In this document: in pieces, positions 44,010 through 53,658 of the stretch
Numbering within the stretch: the first letter of the stretch is position 1
Layout: each line of letters starts with the position of its first letter
Assembly (NCBI GenBank): GCA_900467745.1
Contig: UBQW01000021.1
Location: 1 to 64,000 of the forward strand
Length of the DNA stretch: 64,000 nt
From: Hyphomicrobiales bacterium
GTDB taxonomy: Bacteria; Pseudomonadota; Alphaproteobacteria; Rhizobiales; Rhizobiaceae
Direction of reading: 5' to 3'
Program-made: the position numbers and the translations under genes
Notes under the pieces: model-generated
The model's database searches: none
Seen by the model: the letters and a program-made list of their open reading frames with translations, nothing else
What the model was told of the DNA's origin: nothing

Positions 44010-45332
44010 TCAGAAGAGAGTTACGGCGCCCGTGACGAGCGCGGCGAGAAGCATGAGAAATGCGAGAAGCGTCGCCCACTTGATGGAGAACCGCTGGTGG
44101 TCGCCGAGTTCAACCTCGGCCAGGCCTATGAGGACGTACCCTGCGGCGACGAGCGGGCTGAGCTGATGCAGAGGCTGACCGATCAGCGACGCGCGCGCTA
44201 TGACCTCGGGCGCGATACCGTAGGCCTTGCCCGCTTCTGCGAGCACCGGGACCACGCCGAAGTAGAAGGCGTCGTTCGAGAGGAAGAACGTGAACGGTCC
44301 GCTGATGATTGCCGTGATGAGGGGCAGAAGGTTTCCGTGGGCCTCCGGGATCAGCCAGACGATGCTTTGGGCGAGCGCCTCGGTCATTCCGGTACCCTTG
44401 AGAATGCCCGTAAACACGCCAGCGGCGAAGATCACGGAAACGACAGCCATGACGCTGCCGGAGTGAGCCGCCAACCGCTCGCGCTGATCTTTCAGCTTCG
44501 GGAAGTTGACGGTGATCGCGATAGCGAAGGCGAACATGAAGAGAACTGCCAGCGGGGCAACGTCGAGCACGAGCAGGACCATGAGGCCCACCGTCAGGAT
44601 GATGTTGAACGCCTGGCGCCACGCCGGAACGTTGCGCTGCTCGCGGGGCGGATGGATCTGGTCTTCGTCGATCAGCCCGCGCTCTGAAACCTTCGGGCCA
44701 GTGTAGACGAAGTCGATCTTTCCGAGGCGCTTTCGCTCCTTGAGGCCAAGGTACCAGGCGATACCGATTGTTCCGAGGAAAGCGACTGCAACGGAAGGAA
44801 TAAGCGGGAGGAATACCTGGCTTGAATCAAGATGGAGAGCAGCCATGACACGTGCTGTCGGCCCACCCCAAGGGGCAATGTTCATGATGCTGTTGGGGAG
44901 CATCGTGACGGCCGGAAGGATCAGCGGGTTGATGCCAAGCTTCCGGTGCAGCGGCAGCATGGCCGTGATGCAGAGCAGATAGGTTGTCGAGCCGTCTCCG
45001 TCGAGCGAGATGATGGCCGACAGAAGCGTCGAGCCGACGATGACGCGGAGCGGATCACCGTGGCAGAGGCGCACGACGAGACGGACGATCGGATCGAACA
45101 GGCCGACATCGATCATCAGTCCGAAGTATAGGATTGCGAACAGCAGCAGGACGCCTGTCGGGGCGATGGACTTGATGCCGTCGATGATCATGTCCGGGAG
45201 GCCGGGCAGAAAGCCTGCAGCGACCGCGAAGACCGCCGGGACGAGGATCAGTGCTATGAGCGCCGAGAGGGCGCGGGTCATGATTGCGGTCATGAAGACC
45301 GCAATCATTCCGTATGCTAGGATAGTAATCAC
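44010..45332 (-). CDS. CitMHS-family citrate/dicarboxylate:cation symporter
   Basis: The 440-residue inner-membrane protein has 10-12 hydrophobic segments and the CitMHS pattern: L-D-G-D-G-S-T-T-Y-L near 110, N-I-A-P-W-G-G-P-T near 152, and F-F-L-S-N-D-A-F-Y-F-G near 358. CitMHS symporters take up citrate or related hydroxy-carboxylates with a divalent cation. It overlaps no other CDS and is transcribed with the Ldh2 and Tct genes. Having two unrelated carboxylate transporters in one operon is notable. Confidence 0.88.
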   Translation of the reverse strand: MITILAYGMIAVFMTAIMTRALSALIALILVPAVFAVAAGFLPGLPDMIIDGIKSIAPTGVLLLFAILYFGLMIDVGLFDPIVRLVVRLCHGDPLRVIVGSTLLSAIISLDGDGSTTYLLCITAMLPLHRKLGINPLILPAVTMLPNSIMNIAPWGGPTARVMAALHLDSSQVFLPLIPSVAVAFLGTIGIAWYLGLKERKRLGKIDFVYTGPKVSERGLIDEDQIHPPREQRNVPAWRQAFNIILTVGLMVLLVLDVAPLAVLFMFAFAIAITVNFPKLKDQRERLAAHSGSVMAVVSVIFAAGVFTGILKGTGMTEALAQSIVWLIPEAHGNLLPLITAIISGPFTFFLSNDAFYFGVVPVLAEAGKAYGIAPEVIARASLIGQPLHQLSPLVAAGYVLIGLAEVELGDHQRFSIKWATLLAFLMLLAALVTGAVTLF

Positions 45333-45351
45333 AAATCAACTCCAGCCGTAA

Positions 45352-46878
45352 TCATCTCGGCTCGCTTGCAGCTTGGATTTCCGGCTGTGGTTCCTTCCCG
45401 AAACCTGCCTTGCGAAGCAGATATGGGACGACCAGAAGGCCGAGGGACACAGCTATGAGAACACCCGACATGGGGGTGGATACGAGGGTGAGTGGGTCAC
45501 CCTGACCGATAGCAAGAGCACGGCGGAACTGGGTCTCGGCCATGGGACCGAGGATCAGTCCGATCAGCACGGGCGCAATCGGGAAGTCATAGACACGCAT
45601 GACATAGCCAAGGCACCCGATGGAGAACATCAGGACCAGATCGAGCCACGAGTTCGACACGCCCCAGATCCCGACCAGCGAGAAGATGAGGATGCCTGCG
45701 TAGAGGTATGGACGAGGGATCAGCAGCAGCCGCACCCAGAGACCGACCAACGGCAGGTTCAGGATGAGCAGCATGATGTTGCCGACGTAGAGCGAGGCAA
45801 TGAGGCCCCACACTAGGTCGCCGCTGTTGATGAACAGAAGCGGACCGGGTTGCAGGCCGTAGTTCTGGAATGCCGCCAAGAGGATTGCTGCCGTTGCCGA
45901 CGTCGGCAGTCCAAGCGTCAGGAGCGGAACGAGCACACCCGCCGCGGCCGCATTGTTTGCGGCTTCCGGACCAGCGACACCTTCGATGGCGCCGTTGCCG
46001 AAGTCTTCCGGGTGGCGGGTGAGCTTCCGTTCGATCGTGTAGGACAGGAACGTTGGGATCTCAGCTCCGCCCGCGGGCAAGGCGCCGATTGGGAAGCCAA
46101 GCGCGGTTCCACGGATCCACGGCTTCCACGAGCGCTTCCAGTCTTCGCGTGTCATCCACAAGCCGCCCGAAATCGGGTTGAGATGTGGAGGTGCGAAGGC
46201 AAATCGGCTCGCGACATAGAGCGCCTCGCCGACAGCGAACAGGGAGACGAGAACGACCGTCATGTCGACACCGTCGAGCAGGTCTGGAAGTCCGAATGCG
46301 AGCCGCGATACGCCCGTCTGGCCATCGATCCCGATGAGGCCGAGTGCCAAACCGATGAAGAGCGCGATGAAGCCCCTCACCTTCGAACTCCCCATGACGA
46401 CCGAGACCGACATGAACGCCAGCACCATCAGGGCGAAGTAGTCCTGCGGCTTGAAGATGAAGGCGAGTTCGGCAATCGGAGGCGCCAGGAACGTGATCCC
46501 GATAGTGGCGATGGTTCCGGCTACGAAGGATCCGATTGCGGCGGTGGCAAGAGCGGCAGCGCCGCGCCCGTTCCTGGCCATCTTGTTTCCTTCGAGCGCG
46601 GTCATCATCGAGCCGCTCTCGCCGGGGGTATTCAGGAGGATCGACGTTGTCGAGCCGCCGTACATGGCGCCGTAGAAGATGCCAGCGAACATGATGAATG
46701 CGCCCGTCGGATCGACATTGACGGTGACGGGCAGCAGGAGCGCGATGGTAAGCGCCGGGCCGATACCGGGGAGAACCCCGATAGCTGTTCCGAGGAAGGT
46801 GCCGACAAATGCCCACATAAGGTTATGTGGCTCAAGGGCGACGGCGAAGCCCTGGGCAAGTGAGTAGAAGGAGTTCAT
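45352..46878 (-). CDS. tctA: Tripartite tricarboxylate transporter, large membrane subunit TctA
   Basis: The 508-residue protein has about 12 hydrophobic segments with the TctA signatures [16 protein letters not shown] near 25-40 and [14 protein letters not shown] near 73-86, and A-N-N-A-A-A-A-G near 311. It forms the channel of the TTT secondary importer with TctB and the periplasmic TctC. It is separated from tctB by two bases. Confidence 0.92.
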   Translation of the reverse strand: MNSFYSLAQGFAVALEPHNLMWAFVGTFLGTAIGVLPGIGPALTIALLLPVTVNVDPTGAFIMFAGIFYGAMYGGSTTSILLNTPGESGSMMTALEGNKMARNGRGAAALATAAIGSFVAGTIATIGITFLAPPIAELAFIFKPQDYFALMVLAFMSVSVVMGSSKVRGFIALFIGLALGLIGIDGQTGVSRLAFGLPDLLDGVDMTVVLVSLFAVGEALYVASRFAFAPPHLNPISGGLWMTREDWKRSWKPWIRGTALGFPIGALPAGGAEIPTFLSYTIERKLTRHPEDFGNGAIEGVAGPEAANNAAAAGVLVPLLTLGLPTSATAAILLAAFQNYGLQPGPLLFINSGDLVWGLIASLYVGNIMLLILNLPLVGLWVRLLLIPRPYLYAGILIFSLVGIWGVSNSWLDLVLMFSIGCLGYVMRVYDFPIAPVLIGLILGPMAETQFRRALAIGQGDPLTLVSTPMSGVLIAVSLGLLVVPYLLRKAGFGKEPQPEIQAASEPR

Positions 46879-46880
46879 GG

Positions 46881-47360
46881 TCAGAGCCCCGCTATCGGCA
46901 GCAGCCCGCCGAGCGGAACGCCCAGCAGTCGGAAGCCGTACCAGCAGACAAGAGAGAAGACCGCCCCGACGACCGTGTTGAACACGTATCGGTGGGATTG
47001 AAATGCACGCGCGGTGAGCACGAAGCTTGCGGTCGCCGTGATGACGAAGCCGAGCGTCGTCATCGTCAGGATCGGGATCCCTGCCCCGGCGGCCGCGAGC
47101 GCAAGTGCGCTGCGCGAGGGAGGAACGTCATTCGCGACGTCCTCTGCATCCTGCGGATCGAAATTCTCGCCGCGGTAGATCTGGAATGCGAGGATCGCAC
47201 CAAAGACTACCAGCGCCCCGCCGACGAGGGTCACGGTGAAGCCCGGACCCAGTTCTGCGTATTGAGCGAATTGCGGCAAGAGCGACGCCTGGTAGAGCCA
47301 GACGAGGCCGAAGGCGATGACGCCTGCGGCAATCCAGTATGGACGTTCGGCCATTTTCAT
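46881..47360 (-). CDS. tctB: Tripartite tricarboxylate transporter, small membrane subunit TctB
   Basis: The 159-residue protein has four hydrophobic segments, as expected of TctB ([12 protein letters not shown] near 10, [14 protein letters not shown] near 40, and two more after residue 85). Its position between tctC and tctA is the standard order. Confidence 0.88.
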   Translation of the reverse strand: MKMAERPYWIAAGVIAFGLVWLYQASLLPQFAQYAELGPGFTVTLVGGALVVFGAILAFQIYRGENFDPQDAEDVANDVPPSRSALALAAAGAGIPILTMTTLGFVITATASFVLTARAFQSHRYVFNTVVGAVFSLVCWYGFRLLGVPLGGLLPIAGL

Positions 47361-47377
47361 CGCCTCCGGCTCTCGGA

Positions 47378-48331
47378 CTACTTCGTCAGACCGACATCTT
47401 TGAGCGTCGCGGTCTGGCTGGCGACTTCCTGGTCGAGGAACTTCACGAAGTCATCGCCGGACAGGTAGGCATCTTCCCAATTCTGCTTCTTGAGCGTCGC
47501 CTTCCAGGTTTCGGTTTCGTGCATCTTGGCAAAGCGGTCGAGCCAAGCCTTCTTGGCGTCGTCGCTCATTCCCGGGGCACCGACGATACCGCGCCAGTTG
47601 CCGATGACGACGGGGTACCCCGCTCCAGTCAGACTCGGAGCGTCAATGCCTTCCACACGATCCTTGGACGTAACAGCGATGATGCGGATACGGCCGGCGT
47701 CGGCAAGCGAACGGAATTCGGAGAGACCGGAGATCGCTGCCTTTGTGCTGCCGCCAGCAAGAGCCGTCACAACCTCGGCGCCACCCGCGTACGGAATGTA
47801 GTTGAGCTTCGAAGCTTCGAGACCATTGGCCTTGGCGAGAAGTGCCATCGCGATATGGTCGACACCACCAGCAGAACCACCGCCGATAGCGACGCCACCG
47901 AGGTTCTCCTTCATCTTCGCAACCAGATCGTTGATCGTCTTGATATCGGAATCAGCCGGAACAGCGATAGCCCCGGTGTCGTTCGTCAGCCGGACGAGCG
48001 GCGTGACATCCTTCAGCGTGACCGGGGAATTGTTCAGGACAATACCGCCGATGAGAATTGCACCCATGGACATGACTGCGTTGTCATTGCCCTTCGACGT
48101 GTTGACGAACTCGGCCAAACCGATTGTCCCGCCAGCGCCACCGCGGTTCGTGAACTGAGCGCCGTCGGCGAAGATCTTCTCCTTGCGCATCGCCTCGAAG
48201 GGCAGACGTGCCATGGCGTCGTAACCGCCGCCGGCGCTACCCGGAGCCATGACGACGGCTGGTTCTGCAAATGCAGGTGCTGACATGATTGCAAGCGCTA
48301 TCGCTGCGCCAAAGACGCTCTTCAGTTTCAT
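47378..48331 (-). CDS. tctC: Tripartite tricarboxylate transporter, periplasmic binding protein TctC
   Basis: The 317-residue protein starts with a signal peptide (M-K-L-K, hydrophobic stretch, cleavage after A-F-A near 22). The TctC fold has A-P-G-S-A-G-G-G-Y-D near 30, N-R-G-G-A-G-G-T-I-G near 63, and G-G-G-S-A-G-G-V-D-H near 143. The ligand is a di- or tricarboxylate, unknown in detail. Strong SD GGGGGAGG precedes the ATG. The longer frame to 48667 is not needed. It is the first gene of the transporter operon, divergent from the GntR gene. Confidence 0.9.
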   Translation of the reverse strand: MKLKSVFGAAIALAIMSAPAFAEPAVVMAPGSAGGGYDAMARLPFEAMRKEKIFADGAQFTNRGGAGGTIGLAEFVNTSKGNDNAVMSMGAILIGGIVLNNSPVTLKDVTPLVRLTNDTGAIAVPADSDIKTINDLVAKMKENLGGVAIGGGSAGGVDHIAMALLAKANGLEASKLNYIPYAGGAEVVTALAGGSTKAAISGLSEFRSLADAGRIRIIAVTSKDRVEGIDAPSLTGAGYPVVIGNWRGIVGAPGMSDDAKKAWLDRFAKMHETETWKATLKKQNWEDAYLSGDDFVKFLDQEVASQTATLKDVGLTK

Positions 48332-48510
48332 CGGGTGCCTCCCCCTGTGTTGAAAGAAAGAGCCTGGCCTTCCCAAGCTCTTGTAACAATTCCGCCTCCT
48401 TGCGGGCATTGTTATAAGTTGCCATTTACGACAATATGAGACGATTGGCAAGTGTTCTGGCGTGACGGATGTGGATTGTTGTATGAGGGACGGGTCAAAC
48501 AGGGTGGAAA

Positions 48511-49443
48511 ATGGCAAACCAACTTCACAGGGCGCTCGCCGCCAAGATCTTGAGACACGTGCGGACCAGCGGCTACCAGGCAGGTCACCACCTGACCGAA
48601 AGCTCGCTCTCTGAGGTCCTCGGAACATCGCGCGGCCCAATCCGCGCCGCCCTGGCGCACCTGACATCCGATGGATACGTCGACCAGATCCCTAACCGCG
48701 GCTACTTTCTGGGCACCCTTGCACCAGAGCCCGCGATCCCCGCCGCTCAACAGGACGCGTCGAGCGATGACGAGTCACTTTATCTGTCGATCGCCGATGA
48801 CCGTCTTGTCGGAAACATTCCTGCCACGGTATCCGAACCAGAGCTGATGAGGCGCTACGACATCTCGCGCCCTAGACTGAGACGGATCCTCACCCGGATT
48901 GCCACGGAAGGATGGATCGAGCGCAGAGAGGGTCGTGGCTGGTCCTTCGTTCAGCTGATCGATTCCGTCGAAGCCTATCGGGAAAGCTATGAACTCCGGC
49001 AGATGCTGGAGCCGGCAGGCCTCATCAACGACTCATTCAAGCTCGACCAGACGATCCTCGAACGGCTCCGACTGCAGCAGTTCATGGTCCGCGATGGCGG
49101 ATGGAAGACTCTCAGCCAGATCGAGCTTTTCGAGACCAACGCACACTTTCACGAAGGCTTGGCGGCCATGTCGGGCAACCGCTTCCTCGTCGGCACGATC
49201 GAGCGACAGAACCAGCTTCGCCGTCTGGTGGAATATCGCCAAACACTGAATCGCGAGCAGGTTCGCGGCCAGAACGAAGAACACCTGAAGATCATCGAGG
49301 CACTGGACAAGGGGCTGCGTTATGAAGCCTCGCAAATCCTCGCACACCACCTGGGGAACGCGAAGAACCGCAAGGCTCGCAGCACGATTTTCGAATCTGC
49401 GGTCGAAGAAAGCCGACGCCTCAACGGGATGTCCACAGATTGA
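48511..49443 (+). CDS. GntR/FCD-type regulator of the carboxylate operon
   Basis: The 310-residue protein has a GntR-like winged helix at 1-70 (L-T-E-S-S-L-S-E-V-L-G-T-S-R-G-P-I-R-A-A), a second helix-turn-helix-like region at about 108-146 (L-M-R-R-Y-D-I-S-R-P-R-L-R-R-I-L), and an FCD-like ligand domain from about 155 (E-L-R-Q-M-L-E-P, then F-H-E-G-L-A-A-M-S-G-N and E-E-H-L-K-I-I-E-A-L). The duplicated DNA-binding region makes it longer than the usual 230 residues. It is divergent from tctC, its probable target. Confidence 0.82.
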   Translation: MANQLHRALAAKILRHVRTSGYQAGHHLTESSLSEVLGTSRGPIRAALAHLTSDGYVDQIPNRGYFLGTLAPEPAIPAAQQDASSDDESLYLSIADDRLVGNIPATVSEPELMRRYDISRPRLRRILTRIATEGWIERREGRGWSFVQLIDSVEAYRESYELRQMLEPAGLINDSFKLDQTILERLRLQQFMVRDGGWKTLSQIELFETNAHFHEGLAAMSGNRFLVGTIERQNQLRRLVEYRQTLNREQVRGQNEEHLKIIEALDKGLRYEASQILAHHLGNAKNRKARSTIFESAVEESRRLNGMSTD

Positions 49444-49583
49444 AGGCTGCCCCTCGCGTTTCGGCGCACCTGTAATATCTGCATCGAACAGACAAACGCG
49501 CAGACAGCCTTGAAATTGTTTTATGTGCGCATAAGTGATAATCGCCTCTAGGGAGTCGGAGGCAATTGTCATGGAGGATGCAC

Positions 49584-49901
49584 GTGAAATCGATGTTGTT
49601 GAACACCGCCACTTTTCTGGCGCTGATCTCGTCGGCCGCCGTTTGTGCGGCCGCTGATGGACCGACCGCAAAGACCGCCCAGGGTACCGTCGTCGGTTTT
49701 TCGACGGAGCGCGGAGAGGAGTTCCTGGGGGTGCCTTATGCGAGGACGCCCGTGGGTGACCTCCGCTGGAAAGCTCCGGCGGAGGCTGCGTCATGGAGTG
49801 GTGATCGCGATGCAAAAACCCTCCCGCCCGCCTGCCCCCAGAAATTCAACGCTGATCAGCGCGTCTCGCTTTCACAGAACGAGGACTGCCTGACGACATG
49901 A
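49584..49901 (+). pseudogene. Type-B carboxylesterase, N-terminal fragment
   Basis: The reading begins at GTG 49584 with GGAGG upstream, giving a signal peptide (M-K-S-M-L-L-N-T-A-T-F-L-A). It then gives the carboxylesterase start G-F-S-T-E-R-G-E-E-F-L-G-V-P-Y-A-R-T-P-V-G-D-L-R-W and S-Q-N-E-D-C-L. It stops after about 105 residues, whereas the family is about 500 with a catalytic serine near 200. The catalytic part is missing. Confidence 0.72.
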
Positions 49902-50090
49902 TCCTGTACTGGGGCGCGTTCGTGCGCGACGGTTCGCCAGGGCAAGAGCGGCACCGCGACAAGCGAAGAAATCTCCAAGGACCATCGGTGCGATTTCTGG
50001 ACGTCCATGCCCTGGATCACTGACCGAGGTTAACCGCTGGTCGAGCACGTGCCCCGCCCGTTGGGCGGGGCTGACAACCGGGAGAAGTTC

Positions 50091-50468
50091 ATGACTGTGA
50101 TCAACAGAAGAGCGTTCGTCAAAGGTAGCGGCATGACGGCAGCGGCAGCAGCCGTCTTGCCTTCCGTCGCGGCGGCCAAGGACTCGACTTTGAAATCATT
50201 TTAGCCGCGATTTGCCTACGTTGGTACGCGAACTACCAAGGAACGAAAAGCCCGCGGCAAGGGCATGAAGGTTTCCGACCCGCAGGGGCATTAGACTCCG
50301 GGCAAAGGACCTAGGTTTGCGACCATCTCGCCGACAGGAAAAACACCGTTCGTGGCAAACGAACTCACCGACACAGTGACTGCCTACGGTCTGAGAGAAG
50401 ACGGAAGGTTGACGGAGCCGAAGGAAATAGCCGCGACCGGAAGCCCGGTCTCCATTGCATTCGCATGA
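50091..50468 (+). pseudogene. Tat-exported beta-propeller lactonase, degraded
   Basis: ATG 50091 with GGAGAAG upstream opens a Tat signal (I-N-R-R-A-F-V-K-G-S-G, then an Ala-rich stretch). An in-frame TAG at 50202 stops it after 37 codons. Beyond it in the same frame are F-A-Y-V-G-T-R-T-T-K-E-R-K-A-R-G-K-G, another stop, and F-V-A-N-E-L-T-D-T-V-T-A-Y-G-L, typical of YbhE-like 7-bladed propeller lactonases. The gene is dead and shortened. Confidence 0.7.
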
Positions 50469-50508
50469 TGTTGCGGCCGTCATATCTAATTATAGCTGGA
50501 GGGCATCC

Positions 50509-51567
50509 ATGAAGATTCTATTTCTCGCCGGAGACGGCATCGGACCCGAGATCGCGACCGCGACGAAGTCGGTGCTCGAAGCCGCCGATCGTCGGTTCAA
50601 TCTCGGCCTTGTGTTCTCGGAGATGGAAATCGGCCTCGCGGCCCTGAAGTCCCGTGGAACGACGCTGCCGCCGGAAGTTCTGTCGGCGATCCCAGACCAC
50701 GACGGCGTAGTGCTGGGTCCGGTTTCGCACTACGAATACCCCAGCAAGCAGGAAGGGGGCGTGAATCCTTCAGGGGCGCTGCGAGTAGGCCTCGATCTCT
50801 TCGCGAACATCCGTCCATGCCGGTCCCGGCCAGAACTGTCCATTCTTCGAAAGCCAATGGATCTGGTCATTGTCCGCGAGAACACTGAAGGCTTCTATTC
50901 CGATCGCAACATGCACGCAGGCGACGGGGAATTCATGCCCGACCCCGACATGGCGCTATCGATCCGGAAGATAACGGCCCGCGCTTCCGCTCGCATCGCA
51001 AGGGTCGCATTCGATCTCGCGAGCGTCCGGAACAGGAAGGTCACGGCCGTTCACAAAGCAAACGTCGTCAAACTCTCCGACGGTTTGTTCTTGCGTGAGG
51101 TAAGGCGCGTCGCCCGGGAATATCCAGACGTCGAGCTGGAGGAGCTGATTGTCGACGCCGCCGCCGCCATGCTGATCCGCAAGCCAGATCAATTCGATGT
51201 CGTGGTTACAACCAACATGTTTGGCGACATCCTGTCGGACGAAGCGTCGGAGCTATGCGGTAGCCTAGGACTTGGAGGGGCGATAAACATGGGTGAAGGG
51301 GTGTGCGTCGCTCAGGCACAACATGGATCAGCGCCGGACATCGCCGGAAAGGGCGTGGCGAACCCCACGTCGCTCATCCTATCCGCGGCGATGCTCCTGG
51401 CGTGGCGAGGCCGCTCCGATGGAAACAATAGGCTTGAACAAGCGGCTTCCGCCATCGAAGCCGCCGTCGAGAAGGCCCTGCTCAACACCGATCTACGGAC
51501 GCCAGACGTAGGCGGTCGAGGCTCTACGGCGCAATTCACGAACCTTGTCTGCCAGATGCTGTCTTGA
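50509..51567 (+). CDS. Isocitrate/isopropylmalate/tartrate-dehydrogenase-like enzyme
   Basis: The 352-residue beta-decarboxylating dehydrogenase has G-D-G-I-G-P-E near 9, substrate-binding arginines in G-L-D-L-F-A-N-I-R-P near 94-104, N-T-E-G-F-Y near 128, K-A-N-V-V-K near 184, and the metal site N-M-F-G-D-I-L-S-D-E near 234-244. It oxidises a 2-hydroxy dicarboxylate, and the sequence alone does not separate isocitrate, isopropylmalate and tartrate. CTGGAGGG precedes the ATG at 50509. Next to the Tct/CitMHS operon, tartrate-like use is plausible. Confidence 0.84.
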   Translation: MKILFLAGDGIGPEIATATKSVLEAADRRFNLGLVFSEMEIGLAALKSRGTTLPPEVLSAIPDHDGVVLGPVSHYEYPSKQEGGVNPSGALRVGLDLFANIRPCRSRPELSILRKPMDLVIVRENTEGFYSDRNMHAGDGEFMPDPDMALSIRKITARASARIARVAFDLASVRNRKVTAVHKANVVKLSDGLFLREVRRVAREYPDVELEELIVDAAAAMLIRKPDQFDVVVTTNMFGDILSDEASELCGSLGLGGAINMGEGVCVAQAQHGSAPDIAGKGVANPTSLILSAAMLLAWRGRSDGNNRLEQAASAIEAAVEKALLNTDLRTPDVGGRGSTAQFTNLVCQMLS

Positions 51568-51794
51568 ATCCGAAGCTGCCTCCGGTGGCAGCAGTTCTTG
51601 ATTGGTGGGAACTGGCAGGTTAAGAGGCCGCAATCGTATTCAAGTTCAGCGTCTTACCGGGGCGCAGCGGGGACCACTATTGATATCTGGACTTGGCTTC
51701 CCAGAAGCGCTGATTAAACCAACATAGGCAGTTGCTGCGGCGGCTAACTGCCAGAGCCAGTCGCGAACCGGAGCTTTTTCGAGAGGCAAAAGTT

Positions 51795-52229
51795 ATGACG
51801 AGAGAGGAAATCCTTAGCTACTCTCAAGCGGTGTGCGATGGGCTTCGCGAGGATGAAGACGGGGTTCGACGTGAGGTCCTGACTCACGCGGGAAACAGGT
51901 GGTCGCTGGGCGTCATTCACACCCTGGGCGTCTACGGCAGACTGCGGCATGCAGATATCGGAAGACGAATGCATGGCATCACCCAACGAATGCTAACTCG
52001 CACCCTACGCCAACTCGAAAGAGATGGTCTTCTCGCGCGCTATGATCTCATAGAGATGCCGCCGCGGGTAGAATATGAACTCACAGAACTGGGAATGGGT
52101 CTTCTTGTTCGTATGATTCCGCTATGGACATGGGTCGTCGAAAATTCCGAGCAGTTTCGAAAGTCCCGCGAGGACTTTGATTCCCGTCCGCCCGAGAAGC
52201 CGTCTTGGCAGACCGGTTGGCAGCCCTGA
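51795..52229 (+). CDS. HxlR-family transcriptional regulator
   Basis: The 144-residue protein has the HxlR winged helix: N-R-W-S-L-G-V-I-H-T-L near 34, R-L-R-H-A-D-I-G-R-R-M-H-G-I-T-Q-R-M-L-T-R-T-L-R-Q-L-E-R-D-G-L near 49-78, and the wing P-P-R-V-E-Y-E-L-T-E-L-G. GAGAGG lies eight bases before the ATG. It converges with the NmrA-like gene, which it may control together with neighbours. HxlR proteins often sense aldehydes, quinones or redox state. Confidence 0.85.
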   Translation: MTREEILSYSQAVCDGLREDEDGVRREVLTHAGNRWSLGVIHTLGVYGRLRHADIGRRMHGITQRMLTRTLRQLERDGLLARYDLIEMPPRVEYELTELGMGLLVRMIPLWTWVVENSEQFRKSREDFDSRPPEKPSWQTGWQP

Positions 52230-52311
52230 CACAGACGCCGTCGTCCGCGATCGCCAGCGCAAAAAGCGGCCGCTGCGCAGGCCGGAGTTGGAGGCTGTAC
52301 ACAGCAAGACC

Positions 52312-52338
52312 GGGGAAAGCGATACTATCGCTCTCCCC
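52312..52338. terminator. Hairpin between convergent HxlR and NmrA-like genes
   Basis: AGCGATA at 52318-52324 pairs with TATCGCT at 52326-52332, extended by GGGGA on the left and TCCCC on the right, with one unpaired base on each side. It sits in the 119-bp gap between convergent stops, the right place for a two-way terminator. There is no clear T-run. Confidence 0.45.
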
Positions 52339-52348
52339 CACCGCACCT

Positions 52349-53302
52349 TTAAACCCTTGGTTCAGCCACTAAGTTCGCGTTGATCCAATCGGAAACATCC
52401 GTGACCTTGATGCCTTCTCGTACGTTGAACGTGCCGGCCTTGTCCCATGCCATGCCTCGCCCGATACCGAAGGCCGCTCGGTATTTGCGCATCATGTTTT
52501 GCGGATCATTTGCCAGTTCTTCCATAAGGACTGGCACCGTCCATTCGGATCGGCTGAAGGGCCTTTTCAAACCCGCTTCCAGCTTGTCAGCGAGCTGACC
52601 ATAGGTGACCGTGTCCCCCGCCAGGAATACGATTTCGTTGGCGATAGTCGGCTCATAGAACACGATTTCAGCGGTGAGCACGCCGATATCGTCAGGCGTC
52701 GTCACTGTGACAGCGTTGTCGTAGCTGCCAAGGGCCCTGACCGTGCTGTTTTCCAGATCGACGACACCAAATTCCGGCTCGAACAGATAGCTCATGAACA
52801 TTCCCGTGGAGATGATCACCCATTCGGTCTTGTTTTGCGAGCGCAGCAGTTCACGCACATCAAGCTGCGCGTCGAAGATATCCTGCGGACCACCTCGACC
52901 GATTGCTTCGAAATCAACACCGAACTGCCACGGAAAGTAGCGCGGGATCCCTGACTGCAGAGCAGCCTTTGCCAGTTTCATCGGCGTGTCGATGCCAGCC
53001 GCATAGCCTGTACAGCCAATGACAGTGTCATACCGCGAGAACAGAGAAGCCAATTCGTCAATTGAACTTTTAACCAGATCACCCAAGACGATCTCGATCC
53101 CCAAGTCCCGGATTTCAGCAACATCGCGTTGCTTGGCGGGCGAAGCAGACTCTACTGCGCTCGCCCGCAACAGAACGCTGATCTTCGCGTCGTCGATGTC
53201 CTTTGCGCGACGCGTCAGATTGCGCAGGACCGGCATCCCGAGTTCTCCAGCACCCAGCACCAGGATATTCCGTGACTTCACGTTCGAAGCTGTCTGATTC
53301 AT
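52349..53302 (-). CDS. NmrA/isoflavone-reductase-like NAD(P)-binding protein
   Basis: The 317-residue protein has the Rossmann start I-L-V-L-G-A-G-E-L-G-M-P-V-L near 13 (G-x-x-G-x-x-G type), then V-I-G-C-T-G near 94 and F-P-W-Q-F-G-V-D near 123. It belongs to the atypical SDR NmrA/PCBER group of redox sensors and aromatic-compound reductases. SD GAAGGA precedes the ATG at 53302. The substrate is not known. Confidence 0.82.
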   Translation of the reverse strand: MNQTASNVKSRNILVLGAGELGMPVLRNLTRRAKDIDDAKISVLLRASAVESASPAKQRDVAEIRDLGIEIVLGDLVKSSIDELASLFSRYDTVIGCTGYAAGIDTPMKLAKAALQSGIPRYFPWQFGVDFEAIGRGGPQDIFDAQLDVRELLRSQNKTEWVIISTGMFMSYLFEPEFGVVDLENSTVRALGSYDNAVTVTTPDDIGVLTAEIVFYEPTIANEIVFLAGDTVTYGQLADKLEAGLKRPFSRSEWTVPVLMEELANDPQNMMRKYRAAFGIGRGMAWDKAGTFNVREGIKVTDVSDWINANLVAEPRV

Positions 53303-53658
53303 CGTTTTTTCCTTCAAGAATTTGGTGTCGCCACTACTTGGCAAGAGTGGAGCATGAAGAAAAGAAGGTACACGGATGATACTTCGGCAAAACTGAGGGC
53401 GGGCAGAAAGAACCCTGATCCGCGGAGGGAATCAATTCCTCTCGCGGGATAACGCGCTCGCTGCGCTGGACTGTTGATGAGATAACTCGACAACCTCTGA
53501 CGCGCCCATCGTTTTGCTAGGCAAGCCTCCAACTGACTTGTGTTGGGAGTCGAGGCTGACACTCGGAGGTGGTTCCACCTTGCACGAGATGATCTGCAAA
53601 CTGAGTGGAAACAGTCTGGAGCCGCAATCATTCGGGTTTGAACGGCTCGCGTTATTGA
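53303..53658. other. Gene-free interval
   Basis: About 356 bp between the NmrA-like start and the stop of the TetR gene. It should hold the NmrA-like promoter. No coding sequence or strong palindrome was recognised. Confidence 0.45.

Noticed and set aside
43183..44166. Plus-strand open frame of 327 codons
   Set aside because: Shadow of the Ldh2 and CitMHS genes on the other strand. No ribosome site or homology.
45850..46863. Plus-strand open frame of 337 codons
   Set aside because: It lies opposite the well-supported tctA gene, has the charged, low-complexity composition of a GC-rich antisense frame and no domain.
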